This document shows, in pieces, positions 41,848 to 51,342 of a DNA stretch of 64,000 nt; positions within the stretch are counted from its first letter, which is position 1; the number at the start of each line of letters is the position of its first letter. Both the position numbers and the translations under genes were made by a program. Origin of the DNA: Seohaeicola zhoushanensis (GTDB taxonomy: Bacteria > Pseudomonadota > Alphaproteobacteria > Rhodobacterales > Rhodobacteraceae); contig NZ_BNCJ01000011.1 in assembly GCF_014656415.1 (NCBI RefSeq), forward strand, positions 62,001 to 126,000. The letters are read 5' to 3'. The notes beneath the pieces are model-generated. The model was not told where the DNA came from, did no database searches, and saw nothing but the letters and a program-made list of their open reading frames with translations.

Positions 41848-43449
41848 TTACTCTTCGATCGTGATCGACGAGAAGTTCTGGTACCAGTTCTGCGCCTGGA
41901 CGAAGCCCTTGACCTTGGGCGCCATCGCACGCGGCGCCACGTCGTGGGTCACGAAGAGGAACAGCGCCTCGTTCACGAATTTCTCGTGGGTCTGCTTCAG
42001 AACGGCATCCTGTTCGACCGGATCGAAGGTCGTCTTGATCTTCTTGAACAGGGCCTGCATCTCGTCGTCGCAATAATGGCCCCAGTTGGTGCCGTTAGGC
42101 GCGACCAGGTTGCAGTCGAGGTGGCGGATCAGGCCGGTGAACGGATCCTGGATGAAGTAGGTGAAGTTGATCGACTGCGACCCTTCGACCGCCGGATCGG
42201 CAGCCCCGGCGCGCCACAGGTTGATCATCTGATTCCACTCGACGACCATGAACTCGACGTCGATCCAGATCTCGGCCAGGCTCTGCTGGACGAATTCGTT
42301 CATCGGCAGCGGCAGCATCTGACCCGAGCCCGAGGGCGACATCAGCGCCTTGACCTTCAGGTGGTTCTCCGGGCCGAAGCCGGCTTCCTTCATCAGCGCC
42401 TGGGCCGCTTCGAGGTCGTATTTGACGTCGAAGGTCGGGTTGCCGAACCACTGCGAGGACGGCGGCAGGAAGCCCTTGGCCGGCACCATCAACCCGCCGA
42501 GCAGCGGCATCATTCCCTCGCGGTCGATGGCGAGGTTGGCGGCCTTGCGCACGCGGATGTCATTCCAGGGTGAGCCTTCCAGCCGTGACAGGTGCCAGGT
42601 CCAGTTGTGCGGATAGGCGTTCGAGGAGATCACAAAACCGTTGCCCTGCATCGCCGGGATGGTGTCCGGCGCCGGCGCTTCGATCCAGTCCACCTGCCCC
42701 GAGAGCAGCGCGGCTGAACGGGCGTTCGGCTCGGGTAGCGGGATCAACACCATCTTGTCGAGCTTCGGAACACGGGTTTCGTCCCAATAGGCGGTGTTCG
42801 GCACCAGTTCGGCGCGCTCGCGCGGCACGAAGGCCTCGAGCTTCCACGGGCCGGTGCCCGAGGGCTTGGCCGCAACCGCCTCCCAGTTCTTGCCCTGGGC
42901 TTCCCAGTTCGCCTTGGACGACATCAGGATCCAGGCCAGCTGGTAGGGCAGCGTGGCGTCCGGGGCCTTGGTGGTGATTTCCAGCGTCAAATCGTCGATG
43001 GCCTTGTAGGACGCCACCGCCGGAATCCGCGACTTGCCCTGCGCGGCCTGGCGCGAGTCGTATTGCTCGGAACTGTCGACCAACAGCTTGTCGAAGTTCC
43101 AGACCGCCACCTCGGCGGTGAAGGGCGAGCCGTCGTGGAAGGTCACGCCGGGGCGCAGTTTGAAGGTCCAGGTCAGCTGGTCCTCGCCAACCGACCATTC
43201 CGTTGCAAGGCCGGGGATCAGCACCGAGGGCTTGTCGGCGCTGGTCAGGTCCCATTCGATCAGCGAGTCATAGACAGTATAGCCCATGAACCGCATACCC
43301 TCGCCGCCCTGGTCGGTCTGACCGGTGGTCAGGGGAATGTCGGCAGCGGTCATACCGATGCGCAGCGTGCCCTCCGCCTGGGCGATCGAGCCGCAGAACA
43401 GGGCGACGGCGGCGGTCATCGCAGCGAAGCCCTTTCCAAATCTAGACAT
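41848..43449 (-). CDS. Peptide/nickel-type ABC transporter periplasmic substrate-binding protein
   Basis: This 533-residue family-5 binding protein starts with a signal peptide (MSRFGKGFAAMTAAVALFCG, cleavage near AQA). Family features include YDSLIEWDL, WTFKLRPGVTFHDGSPFTA and NDIRVRKAANLAIDREGMMP. It is the first gene of the minus-strand unit binding protein, DppB, DppC, DppF, DppD, amidase, RidA. The solute could be a peptide, but coupling with an amidase and RidA suggests an amide- or carbamoyl-containing compound. Confidence 0.92.
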   Translation of the reverse strand: MSRFGKGFAAMTAAVALFCGSIAQAEGTLRIGMTAADIPLTTGQTDQGGEGMRFMGYTVYDSLIEWDLTSADKPSVLIPGLATEWSVGEDQLTWTFKLRPGVTFHDGSPFTAEVAVWNFDKLLVDSSEQYDSRQAAQGKSRIPAVASYKAIDDLTLEITTKAPDATLPYQLAWILMSSKANWEAQGKNWEAVAAKPSGTGPWKLEAFVPRERAELVPNTAYWDETRVPKLDKMVLIPLPEPNARSAALLSGQVDWIEAPAPDTIPAMQGNGFVISSNAYPHNWTWHLSRLEGSPWNDIRVRKAANLAIDREGMMPLLGGLMVPAKGFLPPSSQWFGNPTFDVKYDLEAAQALMKEAGFGPENHLKVKALMSPSGSGQMLPLPMNEFVQQSLAEIWIDVEFMVVEWNQMINLWRAGAADPAVEGSQSINFTYFIQDPFTGLIRHLDCNLVAPNGTNWGHYCDDEMQALFKKIKTTFDPVEQDAVLKQTHEKFVNEALFLFVTHDVAPRAMAPKVKGFVQAQNWYQNFSSITIEE

Positions 43450-43626
43450 GAATACCTCTCTGTCAGGAACCGACCATCGTGGGCCGGCATTATTGTCGGC
43501 GCGGCCATCACGGGCGCGTCCATGTCACAGAGTTTGGCAAGCGCGTTTTCGTCATTGCCAGCCAAGAGGTGTGTCAGTTGCGGTGTCCACCCGACGCTTC
43601 GCTGCGCATGCACAAGAAACGGGCGG

Positions 43627-43651
43627 GATTATGCTGCGCCGCCGCATAATC
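43627..43651. promoter_or_regulatory. GATTATGC-N9-GCATAATC dyad
   Basis: A perfect 8-base inverted repeat with a 9-base spacer lies in the 240-base gap between the racemase-family gene and the binding-protein gene, 39 bases past the former's stop. The T-N11-A core and spacing resemble a LysR-type operator for the importer unit; a hairpin terminator is less likely as no U-run follows. Confidence 0.45.
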
Positions 43652-43689
43652 GGGCAGTGAATATCGGTCAGCGCAGGTCGAACGGCCGA

Positions 43690-44331
43690 TCAACGGCCGT
43701 CCGGCCCGGCCTCTAGGCGATGAAGCAACGCGCGCGCCGCCGCCCGAATTGGCGCCACCAGCGGTACCGGCGAAATCGAGGCCAGACGTTCCGCGGCTTC
43801 CCCCAAGGGCCCGCCGCCGATGATCGCAGCCTCCGCACCCGCCCTTGCGGCCTCTTCGATGGCCGCCAGTAGCGCCGCATCGAGGCGCTCCGGTTCCGCC
43901 ATGAGGCCCAGCGCATCGCCTTGGGCGAAGTGGCACCCGAGATACGCGCCATCTCCCCGCCCACGCATGAGCGCATCGATCCGAGCTTCGAGCTGCGGGG
44001 TGGTCGTGACCACTGCAAAGCGGCGCCCGCCAATGCCAGCCTCGATGGCAGCCGCCGCGCCGATGCCGACAACCGGGCACGTCAGCCGTTGCGCCAGGGT
44101 CTCGCGGCCGGGATCGCCAAAGGCCGCGACGATCACCCCATCCAGCGCCGGCAAGGGCGTCTGCCCCACCAGCACAGCCGCCTGGTCAAGCGCCTCCGGC
44201 GTCACGATCATCCCCGGGCCGCCCGGCGCGGTCCAACCCTCTATCTGCGGAAGAATGGTCCCCGCAATCGCGACCATAGCGGCAGTCGTCGCCGCGTTCG
44301 AATTCGGATTCATCAGAAGCAGCGACCGCAT
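43690..44331 (-). CDS. Asp/Glu/hydantoin racemase-family protein lacking both catalytic cysteines
   Basis: This 213-residue protein has the racemase fold: N-terminal MNPNSN, VVGIGAAAAIEAGIGGRRFAVV in the middle. Hydantoin racemases use two cysteines, one in a motif like IACFGDPG and one in LGCAGM. Here these read VAAFGDPG (Ala70) and IGGGPLG (Gly173), so both are replaced; the only cysteines are 85 and 133. Two-base racemisation by the usual mechanism is therefore unlikely. It lies upstream of an amide-linked importer, so it may bind or convert a related compound by another route. Start at 44331 (MRSLLLMNPNSN) matches the family N-terminus. Confidence 0.8.
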   Translation of the reverse strand: MRSLLLMNPNSNAATTAAMVAIAGTILPQIEGWTAPGGPGMIVTPEALDQAAVLVGQTPLPALDGVIVAAFGDPGRETLAQRLTCPVVGIGAAAAIEAGIGGRRFAVVTTTPQLEARIDALMRGRGDGAYLGCHFAQGDALGLMAEPERLDAALLAAIEEAARAGAEAAIIGGGPLGEAAERLASISPVPLVAPIRAAARALLHRLEAGPDGR

Positions 44332-44430
44332 CCAGGCCCTCTCGCGCGTTGATGCGGTCAAGGTGCCGCGACACCGCGACCGAGACAAGACCGGACAGCC
44401 ATGAGCCTGCCTTCGCCGGGGAAGAGCCCG

Positions 44431-46188
44431 CTAGCCCGGACGGCCAAGTTCCTCCAACATCCTGTCGCGCATGACGAATTTCTGCGCTTTCCCGGTCGCC
44501 GTCACCGGCATCTCGGCTACGATGCGCACATGGCGTGGCACCTTGAAATGGGCGATCTGGCCACGGCAGAAGCTCTTCAACTCCTCCTCTTCCAGCGCGA
44601 CGCCCGGCCGGGCCACCGCCCAGGCGCAGACCTCCTCGCCCAGCTTTTCGTCGGGGATGCCGAAGACCTGGACTTCGCTCACCTTTGGATGGCGCATCAG
44701 GAATTCCTCGATCTCGCGCGGATAGATGTTCTCACCGCCCCGCAGGATCATGTCCTTGGCGCGCCCGACGATGCTGCAGAACCCTTCGGCATCCAGAACC
44801 GCCAGATCCCCGGTCTGCATCCAGCCGTCGGTGATGCTCTTAGCCGTCATCTCCGGATCGCCCCAATAGCCCTTCATCACCGAATAGCCGCGCGTGCACA
44901 GCTCGCCTTCCACCCCGAGCGGCACTGTGCGCCCATCCTTGCCCATCAGCTTGACCTCCAGGTGCGGATGCACACGGCCCACGGTCTGGCAGCGCTTGTC
45001 GACAGGATCGTGCACAAAACTCTGGAACGAAACCGGAGAGGTTTCGGTCATGCCATAGCAGATCGTCACCTCGGGCATGTTCATGCGGGTATTTACCCGC
45101 TCCATCACCTCGACCGGGCAAGGCGCGCCCGCCATTATCCCGGTGCGCATCGCCGATAGATCGCGCGGCCGTGCCTCGAGTGCCTCGAGCATGTTCACGA
45201 ACATCGTCGGCACGCCGTAGACTGCCGTGCAGCGTTCGCGTTCCAGCGCGTCGAGCGTGGCCTCGGCTTCGAACCCCTCGCCCGGAAACACCATCGTCGC
45301 GCCCTTACTGATGACTCCCAGCACTCCCATCACCATCCCGAAGCAATGGTAGAGCGGCACCGGGATCGCCAGCCGGTCGGTCTCCGACAGGGCAATCCGG
45401 TCGGTCACGAAACGCGCGTTGTTGACGATGTTGTAATGCGACAGAGTCGCCCCCTTGGGCTGGCCGGTGGTGCCCGAGGTGAACTGGATGTTGATGGCGT
45501 CATCGGGGTCCAGCGTGGCGTCGATCGACGACAGGCGCAGCAGCTGCGCCGGCCCTCCCAGCCGCTTGAGTTGCGCGAAGGAATAGACGCCCGGGCCCGG
45601 CGTGTCAGTCATCTCGATGACGCTGCGCAGATGCGGCAGCCGCTCGGCGCGCAGGCGGCCGGGCGCGCATGTCTCCAGCTCCGGCGCCAGTTGCCGGACC
45701 ATTCCGATATAGTCGGAGGTCTTGAAGCGCGTCGCGCAGATCAGCGCGCGGCAGGCGACCTTGTTCAGCGCATATTCCAGCTCGGCCAATCGGTAGGCCG
45801 GGTTGATGTTGACGAGGATCAGGCCCACCCGCGCCGTCGCGAATTGCGTCAGCACCCATTCGACGCGGTTGGGCGACCAGATCCCGACGCGGTCACCCTT
45901 CTCCAGCCCCAGCGCCAGGAGCCCCGAGGCCAGTTCGTCCACCGCCCGGTCGAGATCGTAGTAACTGAGCCGAACGCCCTGCTGGCAGAACACCGCCGCC
46001 TCGCGCGGGCCGAAGCGCGACACCGCCTCGCGCAAGAGCTGCGGCACCGTGATATAGGCCAGCGGCGGCACCGAGGCCCCGCGCACGTAAGACACGTTTC
46101 CCGTCGGTGCCAGCGAGCTTTCCCGCGCCTCCGTCGTCGCGTCCCAGCCGGATATCCGGCTCATCAGGCTCTCGCTCAGGATCGACAT
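44431..46188 (-). CDS. Acyl-CoA synthetase (AMP-forming)
   Basis: This 585-residue enzyme of the ANL superfamily activates a carboxylic acid to acyl-AMP and then acyl-CoA. Motifs are [12 protein letters not shown] (A3), [12 protein letters not shown] (A5), [10 protein letters not shown] and the A8/A10 region [18 protein letters not shown] ... TATGKAQK with the catalytic Lys. The start MSILSESLM at 46188 follows GGAGG by 7 bases. It sits 13 bases after the ATPase-amidase gene, so it can take the acid released by the amidase. The sequence resembles medium-chain/FadD-like ligases; chain length is not deducible. Confidence 0.9.
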   Translation of the reverse strand: MSILSESLMSRISGWDATTEARESSLAPTGNVSYVRGASVPPLAYITVPQLLREAVSRFGPREAAVFCQQGVRLSYYDLDRAVDELASGLLALGLEKGDRVGIWSPNRVEWVLTQFATARVGLILVNINPAYRLAELEYALNKVACRALICATRFKTSDYIGMVRQLAPELETCAPGRLRAERLPHLRSVIEMTDTPGPGVYSFAQLKRLGGPAQLLRLSSIDATLDPDDAINIQFTSGTTGQPKGATLSHYNIVNNARFVTDRIALSETDRLAIPVPLYHCFGMVMGVLGVISKGATMVFPGEGFEAEATLDALERERCTAVYGVPTMFVNMLEALEARPRDLSAMRTGIMAGAPCPVEVMERVNTRMNMPEVTICYGMTETSPVSFQSFVHDPVDKRCQTVGRVHPHLEVKLMGKDGRTVPLGVEGELCTRGYSVMKGYWGDPEMTAKSITDGWMQTGDLAVLDAEGFCSIVGRAKDMILRGGENIYPREIEEFLMRHPKVSEVQVFGIPDEKLGEEVCAWAVARPGVALEEEELKSFCRGQIAHFKVPRHVRIVAEMPVTATGKAQKFVMRDRMLEELGRPG

Positions 46189-46201
46189 TCCTCCGCCTCC
46201 C

Positions 46202-48637
46202 TTACATGGTGCGCCAGTCACCGCTCTGCTCGAAGGCATGACCTGCCTGGTAAAGCTTGAGCTCGCCATAGTTGCTTCCGACCAGCATCATCCCGATGGG
46301 CAGCCCCTCGCTCAGCCCGCAGGGAACGCTGAAGGCCGGCAGGCCGGTCCCGTTGAAGGGCGCGGTATTGCCGATCATCTCGAAGGCCCGCTGGATGTAG
46401 AGGCTGATAGAACAATCCGGAGGCGGAATCTCCTGCGCCTTCATCGGCACCGTCGGCATCAGCAGCATGTCGTATTGTCGGAGCACTTCGGAGTAACGGG
46501 CAGTGACCTTGCGCATGATGTTCTGCGCCTTGCCGTAGAAACGGCCCCGATATTGGGTCTGGAAATACTCGCCCACGAACATCGACACCTTGAGCGATGG
46601 GCTCAGCTCGTCCGCGCGTCCGCGCCATTGCGCCATGTGGTCCATCATAGAAGGCAGGAAGAGCCCGCGATAATTGGTCCCCGCCGAATTGCCCCACATC
46701 ATGTGATCCTGCAGGCCTTCCAGCGTGATCGCGGTCCAGCAGTCGATGGCAAGCAGGTGCTCTGGCAACGACACTTCCTCGACCCGCGCGCCCAGGTCAC
46801 GGAACCGCTCGGCGGCGGCCAGGACCTTGGCATCCACGTCGGCCTCGCTCTCGGGGCGGTGGAAACCTTCCTTGAGGATCCCGATCCGCAACCCCTGCGC
46901 GCCACGTCCCAGCGCCTCGGTATAGCGGTAGGTCTGCGGCTTGTACTGCCGCGGGTCGAGCCCGTCCTCGCCGGCCAGCACCTCGAGCAGCAGCGCATTG
47001 TCGGCCACGCAATTGGTCACCGGCCCGACGTGATCGATGGTCTGCTCGACCGGCATCACCCCGGAATAGGGCACCAGCCCATGGGTTGGCTTCATCCCGT
47101 AAACCCCGCAATTCGCGGCAGGAATCCGGATCGAACCGCCCTGGTCACCAGCAATGGCCATGTCGACCTCGCCGGTCGCCACCAGCACCGCCGAACCGCT
47201 CGAAGACCCGCCGGCCATATAGCCATGCTTCCACGGGTTATGGACCGGCCCCTTGGCATTGGTATGCGAGCCGCCCGAGAGGCAGAAGTTCTCGCAATGC
47301 GACTTGCCCACGATGGTGGCGCCCGCATCGAGCATCCGGGTGACGATGGTGGCGTCGATCTCGGGCGTGAAGCCCTCCATGATCGACGAGCCGTTCATCA
47401 TCGGAACCCCGGCCAGGCAGACGGTGTCCTTGAGCACTATCTGCTTGCCCCGCAACGGCCCGTCGGGCGCGCCGCGCACCTCGGTCTTGACGTACCAGGC
47501 GTTCTGCGGGTTCTCGGAATAGTCCGGGAAATGGCCCGGCGAACGCGGATAGCGCACCGCCGGCAGGTGGTCGGGCATCGCGTCGAGGCGGTCGTAGGAC
47601 TGGAAGTTGCCCTCCATCAGTTGCAGGTATTCCGCCAGTTCGGCATCGGTCATGCTCATCCCGAGCCGGCTGGCCATGTCACGCATCTGCGACAGGTTGG
47701 GGCGTTTCACGGTCATGTTCGTCACCGGAGGTTGCACCGCCGCGACAGGCGCGGGCGCGGTGGTCTGGTTGAAATCGGTCCGGCCCTGGATGGCCGGTGG
47801 CATCGCTCGCCCGGCCACGGCGCGGGGGGCCAGAACGCCGGAATGCGGCGCGGTCATGCCGCCCCGCGGCTGCGCCGCCACGCGCGGCGACGAGCCCCGC
47901 GTGGCGCGTGCGGCACCAAAGCCAAGGAACTGGTCGACCTTGCCCTGGTCGGCCAGCTCGGCGCGGCTCAACTCGCCGGTGATCCGCCCCCGCTCCAGAA
48001 CCAGAACACGGTCCGACAGGTCGGCGATGAAGTCGAAGTTCTGCTCGACCAGCAGCACCGAGAAATTCCGCGTCTTGCGCAGGCGCAGCAGCGTTTCGGC
48101 CATCTCCTCGATGATCGAGGGCTGGATGCCCTCCGTCGGCTCGTCCAGCAGCAGGAAATCCGGATCGCCCATCAGGCAGCGCGCCAGCGCGAGCAACTGC
48201 TGCTCGCCCCCCGACAGCGCGCCCCCGTCCCGGTCGAGCAGCGGCCGCAGGCGCGGAAAATCCTGCAGGACCGCCTCCATCACCTCGGTCTCGGTGCCGC
48301 CGGAATAGTCGTGCCAGGCAAAGCGCAGGTTGTCGCGCACCGTCAGCTGCGGGAAGATCCCCCTGCCCTGTGGCACATAGCCAAGCCCCAGCCCGGCCCG
48401 TTCATAGGGCGTGATCCGAGTGACGTCGGTGGCGTGAAAGCGCACGCTCCCGGCGGTGGCCGGCAGAAAGCCCATGATCGTCTTGAGCAGGGTGCTCTTG
48501 CCCATGCCGTTGTGACCCAGCACGCCGACGACCTCGCCCTCGGCGACAGCGCAGTCGATACCGTGCAGCACCGGCACCCTGCCGTAGCCACCCGAGAGGC
48601 CCTTCACCTCCAGCGCCATGACCGTCTCTTCCGCCAT
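46202..48637 (-). CDS. Fusion of UrtE/LivF-type ABC ATPase with an amidase
   Basis: One 811-residue frame carries two complete enzymes. Residues 1-242 form an ATPase of the branched-chain amino acid/urea importer class: GHNGMGKS (41-48), LSGGEQQ (141-147), FLLLDEP (161-167), LLVEQN. Residues 243-307 are a linker rich in Pro, Ala, Gly and Arg. Residues 308-811 form an amidase-signature enzyme of the type found beside nitrile hydratases in Rhodococcus, with Lys403, cis-Ser478 and Ser502 at the expected 75- and 24-residue spacing. No ribosome site precedes the internal ATG at 47716, supporting one polypeptide. The ATG at 48637 follows AAGAAGG by 6 bases and lies one base past the upstream ATPase stop. 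Confidence 0.9.
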   Translation of the reverse strand: MAEETVMALEVKGLSGGYGRVPVLHGIDCAVAEGEVVGVLGHNGMGKSTLLKTIMGFLPATAGSVRFHATDVTRITPYERAGLGLGYVPQGRGIFPQLTVRDNLRFAWHDYSGGTETEVMEAVLQDFPRLRPLLDRDGGALSGGEQQLLALARCLMGDPDFLLLDEPTEGIQPSIIEEMAETLLRLRKTRNFSVLLVEQNFDFIADLSDRVLVLERGRITGELSRAELADQGKVDQFLGFGAARATRGSSPRVAAQPRGGMTAPHSGVLAPRAVAGRAMPPAIQGRTDFNQTTAPAPVAAVQPPVTNMTVKRPNLSQMRDMASRLGMSMTDAELAEYLQLMEGNFQSYDRLDAMPDHLPAVRYPRSPGHFPDYSENPQNAWYVKTEVRGAPDGPLRGKQIVLKDTVCLAGVPMMNGSSIMEGFTPEIDATIVTRMLDAGATIVGKSHCENFCLSGGSHTNAKGPVHNPWKHGYMAGGSSSGSAVLVATGEVDMAIAGDQGGSIRIPAANCGVYGMKPTHGLVPYSGVMPVEQTIDHVGPVTNCVADNALLLEVLAGEDGLDPRQYKPQTYRYTEALGRGAQGLRIGILKEGFHRPESEADVDAKVLAAAERFRDLGARVEEVSLPEHLLAIDCWTAITLEGLQDHMMWGNSAGTNYRGLFLPSMMDHMAQWRGRADELSPSLKVSMFVGEYFQTQYRGRFYGKAQNIMRKVTARYSEVLRQYDMLLMPTVPMKAQEIPPPDCSISLYIQRAFEMIGNTAPFNGTGLPAFSVPCGLSEGLPIGMMLVGSNYGELKLYQAGHAFEQSGDWRTM

Positions 48638-48638
48638 C

Positions 48639-49355
48639 TCAGGCCTTCTTTCCAAGATAGACATTGCGCACCGTTGCATCCGACATCACGCGGTCCACGT
48701 GGTCCTCCATTAGCACCGCCCCCTGGTGGAACACCGTCACCGTCTTGGCGATCGAGCGGATGAACTGCATGTCATGCTCGACGATCACGATGGCCGCCGT
48801 CCGGTTCAGCTCGTGTATGATCCCGGTCATCCGTTCGACATCCTCGGCGCTCATTCCCGCCGCCGGCTCGTCCAGCAGCACCAGCCAGGGGTCACCGACA
48901 GCGACCAGCCCCAGTTCGACCCGCTGCCGCTCGCCATGGGCCAGCCGGCCCAGCGTGCTGCGCGCGATCGGGCCCAGCGCCAGCCGCTCGACCATCTCCT
49001 GCGCCTTGCGGTTGGCCTCGGCGACCGGGTGGAACCGGCGCGCGGCCAGCCAGATGTTCTCGAAGACCGACAGCTCGTCCATCACGTTGGGCGTCTGCGT
49101 CTTGATCCCCACCCCCATCGAAGCGATCTGATGCGGCATCCAGCCAGTGGTCTCCGTGCCGCGCATGAAGACCTGCCCCTCGGTCGGGGTCTGCAGCCCC
49201 GCGACGCATTTGAAGAAGGTCGACTTGCCGGCCCCGTTCGGTCCGATCAGGCAGCGCAGCTCGCGGGCGCGCAGCTTGAAGTTGACGTTGTCTGCCGCGA
49301 CCACTCCGCCAAAGCGCATGGTCAGAGCGACGGTTTCCAGCACCACCTCAACCAT
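48639..49355 (-). CDS. Urea/short-chain amide-type ABC transporter ATPase (UrtD/LivG type)
   Basis: This 238-residue ATPase has GPNGAGKS (Walker A), a variant signature LAHGERQ as in UrtD-type proteins (usually LSHGQKQ), WLVLLDEPAAGMS (Walker B) and VIVEHDM (switch His). The start MVEVVLETVALTM at 49355 overlaps the permease stop by 8 bases. It pairs with the ATPase half of the downstream fusion protein to drive the two permeases. The LivG/UrtD-class insert GIKTQTPNVMDELSVFENIW is present. Confidence 0.92.
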   Translation of the reverse strand: MVEVVLETVALTMRFGGVVAADNVNFKLRARELRCLIGPNGAGKSTFFKCVAGLQTPTEGQVFMRGTETTGWMPHQIASMGVGIKTQTPNVMDELSVFENIWLAARRFHPVAEANRKAQEMVERLALGPIARSTLGRLAHGERQRVELGLVAVGDPWLVLLDEPAAGMSAEDVERMTGIIHELNRTAAIVIVEHDMQFIRSIAKTVTVFHQGAVLMEDHVDRVMSDATVRNVYLGKKA

Positions 49356-50385
49356 TCGCCCGCTCCCCTCCGCGCATCCGGCGCGCCTGGTGGATGCGTC
49401 CGAGCGGACGCCGGCCAAAGCTTGCCTTCCACAGCCCGACCAGCGCCGGGACAATTCCCTTGGGCAGGAACAGGACGAAGAGCACCAGGATGAGGCCAGT
49501 GATCAGCGTGTTGTCGACCACCGCCTGCTGGCCGAGCAGGAACTTCAGATAAGCCAGCCCCGCCGCCCCGACGATCGGCCCCAGCCGCGTGCCCAGCCCG
49601 CCGACGATGCACCAGATGATGATCTCGGCCGACTGGCCCAGCGAGAACAGGCTCGGCGTCACGATCTCGGCCCAGTTGGCGAAAAGCGCCCCGGCCAGCC
49701 CGGCAATCGCCGCGCCGATGGCGAAGAGCACCGTCTTGCGCGCCCGCACGTCGTAACCCATGAGCGAGGCCCGCGTCTCGTTCTCGCGGATCCCGACCGC
49801 GACGCGTCCGAAACTCGACCGCAGCAGCGCCGAAACCAGCAGGAACACCAGTGCCAGCAGCACCGCGCAGACATAGAAGTAGGGATCGCCCCAGATGTAG
49901 GTGTCGGGGTCGCCCGGCACGTTCAGCGTCGGAAAGCCCGGAATGCCGTTGAACCCCCCCATTCGCGCCTTGCCGATCACGTATTGCGGCCCGGCGGTCG
50001 AGTTCATGAACTTGAACAGGATCAGCGTGACGACAAGGGTGATGACCCCGAGGTAGACATCCGTAAGCCGCCCGTAGAACATCATCGCGCCCAGCAGCGC
50101 GGCGAAGACAGCCGGCACCAGGATCGCAAGGATCATCGGCAGCGTGCTTTCGCCGATGTTGATGGCGGCGATGGCATATGTATAGGCGCCCAGCCCGAAG
50201 AAGGCTGTCTGACCAAAGCAGAGAATGCCCCCGAACCCCCAGATCAGGCCAAGGCTCAGCCCCAGCATCCCGTAGATGACGAGCACCGTCAGCGTATAGG
50301 TCCCAATCAGCAGCGGCATGATCCAGATCAGCACCGCGGTGACCAGGACGGTGACCCAGACGTCTTTCACGAAACGGCCGGGCAT
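49348..50385 (-). CDS. Urea/amide-type ABC transporter permease (UrtC/LivM type)
   Basis: This 345-residue inner-membrane permease of the branched-chain amino acid class has about nine hydrophobic segments. The cytoplasmic loop motif reads VAVGIRENETRASLMGYDVRARKTVLFAIGAAIAGLAG, given here as the stretch near residues 195-235 containing GIRENETRA. The ATG at 50385 overlaps the upstream stop by one base (TGATG); a GTG one codon earlier is possible. It pairs with the LivH/UrtB-type permease upstream. Confidence 0.9.
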   Translation of the reverse strand: MPGRFVKDVWVTVLVTAVLIWIMPLLIGTYTLTVLVIYGMLGLSLGLIWGFGGILCFGQTAFFGLGAYTYAIAAINIGESTLPMILAILVPAVFAALLGAMMFYGRLTDVYLGVITLVVTLILFKFMNSTAGPQYVIGKARMGGFNGIPGFPTLNVPGDPDTYIWGDPYFYVCAVLLALVFLLVSALLRSSFGRVAVGIRENETRASLMGYDVRARKTVLFAIGAAIAGLAGALFANWAEIVTPSLFSLGQSAEIIIWCIVGGLGTRLGPIVGAAGLAYLKFLLGQQAVVDNTLITGLILVLFVLFLPKGIVPALVGLWKASFGRRPLGRIHQARRMRGGERANG

Positions 50386-51251
50386 CACAGCCTGCCCTTG
50401 AAGAAGCGCCCGGTGATGCCCTGCGGCATGATCCGCAGCAGGATCACCGCCGCCACCAGCAGGGCCACCTCCCCGATCACCGGAGAGATCGCGAAGGTGA
50501 AGATCTGGCTCACGATGCCGAAGACCCCCGCGCTCGACAGCAGGCCCGCGACCAGCGAGGGGCCACCGGCGATCACTGTGATGAAGGCCTTGGCGATGTA
50601 GGCCCCGCCCGAGGTTGGCACCAACCCGACCAGCGGCGCGAAGACGGCACCGGCCAACCCCGACAGGGCTGAGCCACAGAAGAAGGTCGCCATGTAAATC
50701 CGGTCGGGGCTGTAGCCCAGTGCCGCCGCCATGTCGGACCGCTGCATTGCGCCCCTTGCGACCAGCCCGGCCCGCGTCGTCCTGAGCACCAGCAGGACGC
50801 CGATCAGCAGGGCGATGGCCGCCAGGATGACGAAGAAATTATAGCCGTTGATCTGGTAGTCACCGACCGCAAAGCCGGGGATCGGCGTCGAGATACCGGT
50901 GGTGGTATTGCCGAAGATCATGGTGACAAGCCCGATGAAGAACAGGCTCAAGCCCCAGGTCGCCAGCATCGTGTCGACCAGGCGGCCATAAAGATGGCGG
51001 ATCACCAGCCGCTCCACCACCAGCCCGATCAGCCCGACCACCAGCGGCGCAACCACCAACATGGCGACGAAAATGTTCACGCCCAGGTTCACTGCGGTAA
51101 TGGTCGCATAGCCGCCCATCATCATGAATTCGCCATGAGCGAGGTTGATAACCTTCATCATGCCGAAGACCACCGCCAGCCCGGCACCGATCAGGATCAG
51201 CGAGGCGACGGCATAGAGCATTTCCACGAGTATGACGAATGCGAGGTCCAT
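50385..51251 (-). CDS. Urea/amide-type ABC transporter permease (UrtB/LivH type)
   Basis: This 288-residue permease has the LivH/UrtB N-terminus with GAGLAVVFGMMKVINLAHGE, where the INLAHGE motif is diagnostic. The loop RGAMQRSDMAAALGYSPDRI contacts the ATPase. About eight TM segments are present. It lies 91 bases after the binding-protein gene, with a hairpin between, and is coupled to the next permease by overlapping stop and start. Confidence 0.92.
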   Translation of the reverse strand: MDLAFVILVEMLYAVASLILIGAGLAVVFGMMKVINLAHGEFMMMGGYATITAVNLGVNIFVAMLVVAPLVVGLIGLVVERLVIRHLYGRLVDTMLATWGLSLFFIGLVTMIFGNTTTGISTPIPGFAVGDYQINGYNFFVILAAIALLIGVLLVLRTTRAGLVARGAMQRSDMAAALGYSPDRIYMATFFCGSALSGLAGAVFAPLVGLVPTSGGAYIAKAFITVIAGGPSLVAGLLSSAGVFGIVSQIFTFAISPVIGEVALLVAAVILLRIMPQGITGRFFKGRL

Positions 51252-51302
51252 CTTTGCTTTCGGTATCTCTTGGGTGCAGACGACCGGCCCCCTGGCGGGG
51301 TT

Positions 51303-51323
51303 GGCGCGGCGGTCCGCCGCGCC
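51303..51323 (-). terminator. Intercistronic GC hairpin after amide-binding-protein gene
   Basis: A perfect 8-base stem (GGCGCGGC/GCCGCGCC, loop GGTCC; 10-base arms if the loop shrinks to one base) starts 20 bases past the binding-protein stop. This is the third binding-protein gene in the window followed by such a hairpin before its permease. Confidence 0.6.
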
Positions 51324-51342
51324 TGCCGGCCTGTTTTCCGGG

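Noticed and set aside
47716-48637. The fused gene being two separate genes, with the amidase starting at the internal ATG 47716
   Set aside because: There is no stop between the domains and no ribosome site before the internal ATG; the linker looks like a true interdomain linker. A sequencing error remains the main alternative.
46238-48763. Long plus-strand open frame opposite the ATPase-amidase fusion
   Set aside because: It is His/Arg/Gln-rich with no domain motifs, while the minus strand encodes two complete enzymes.
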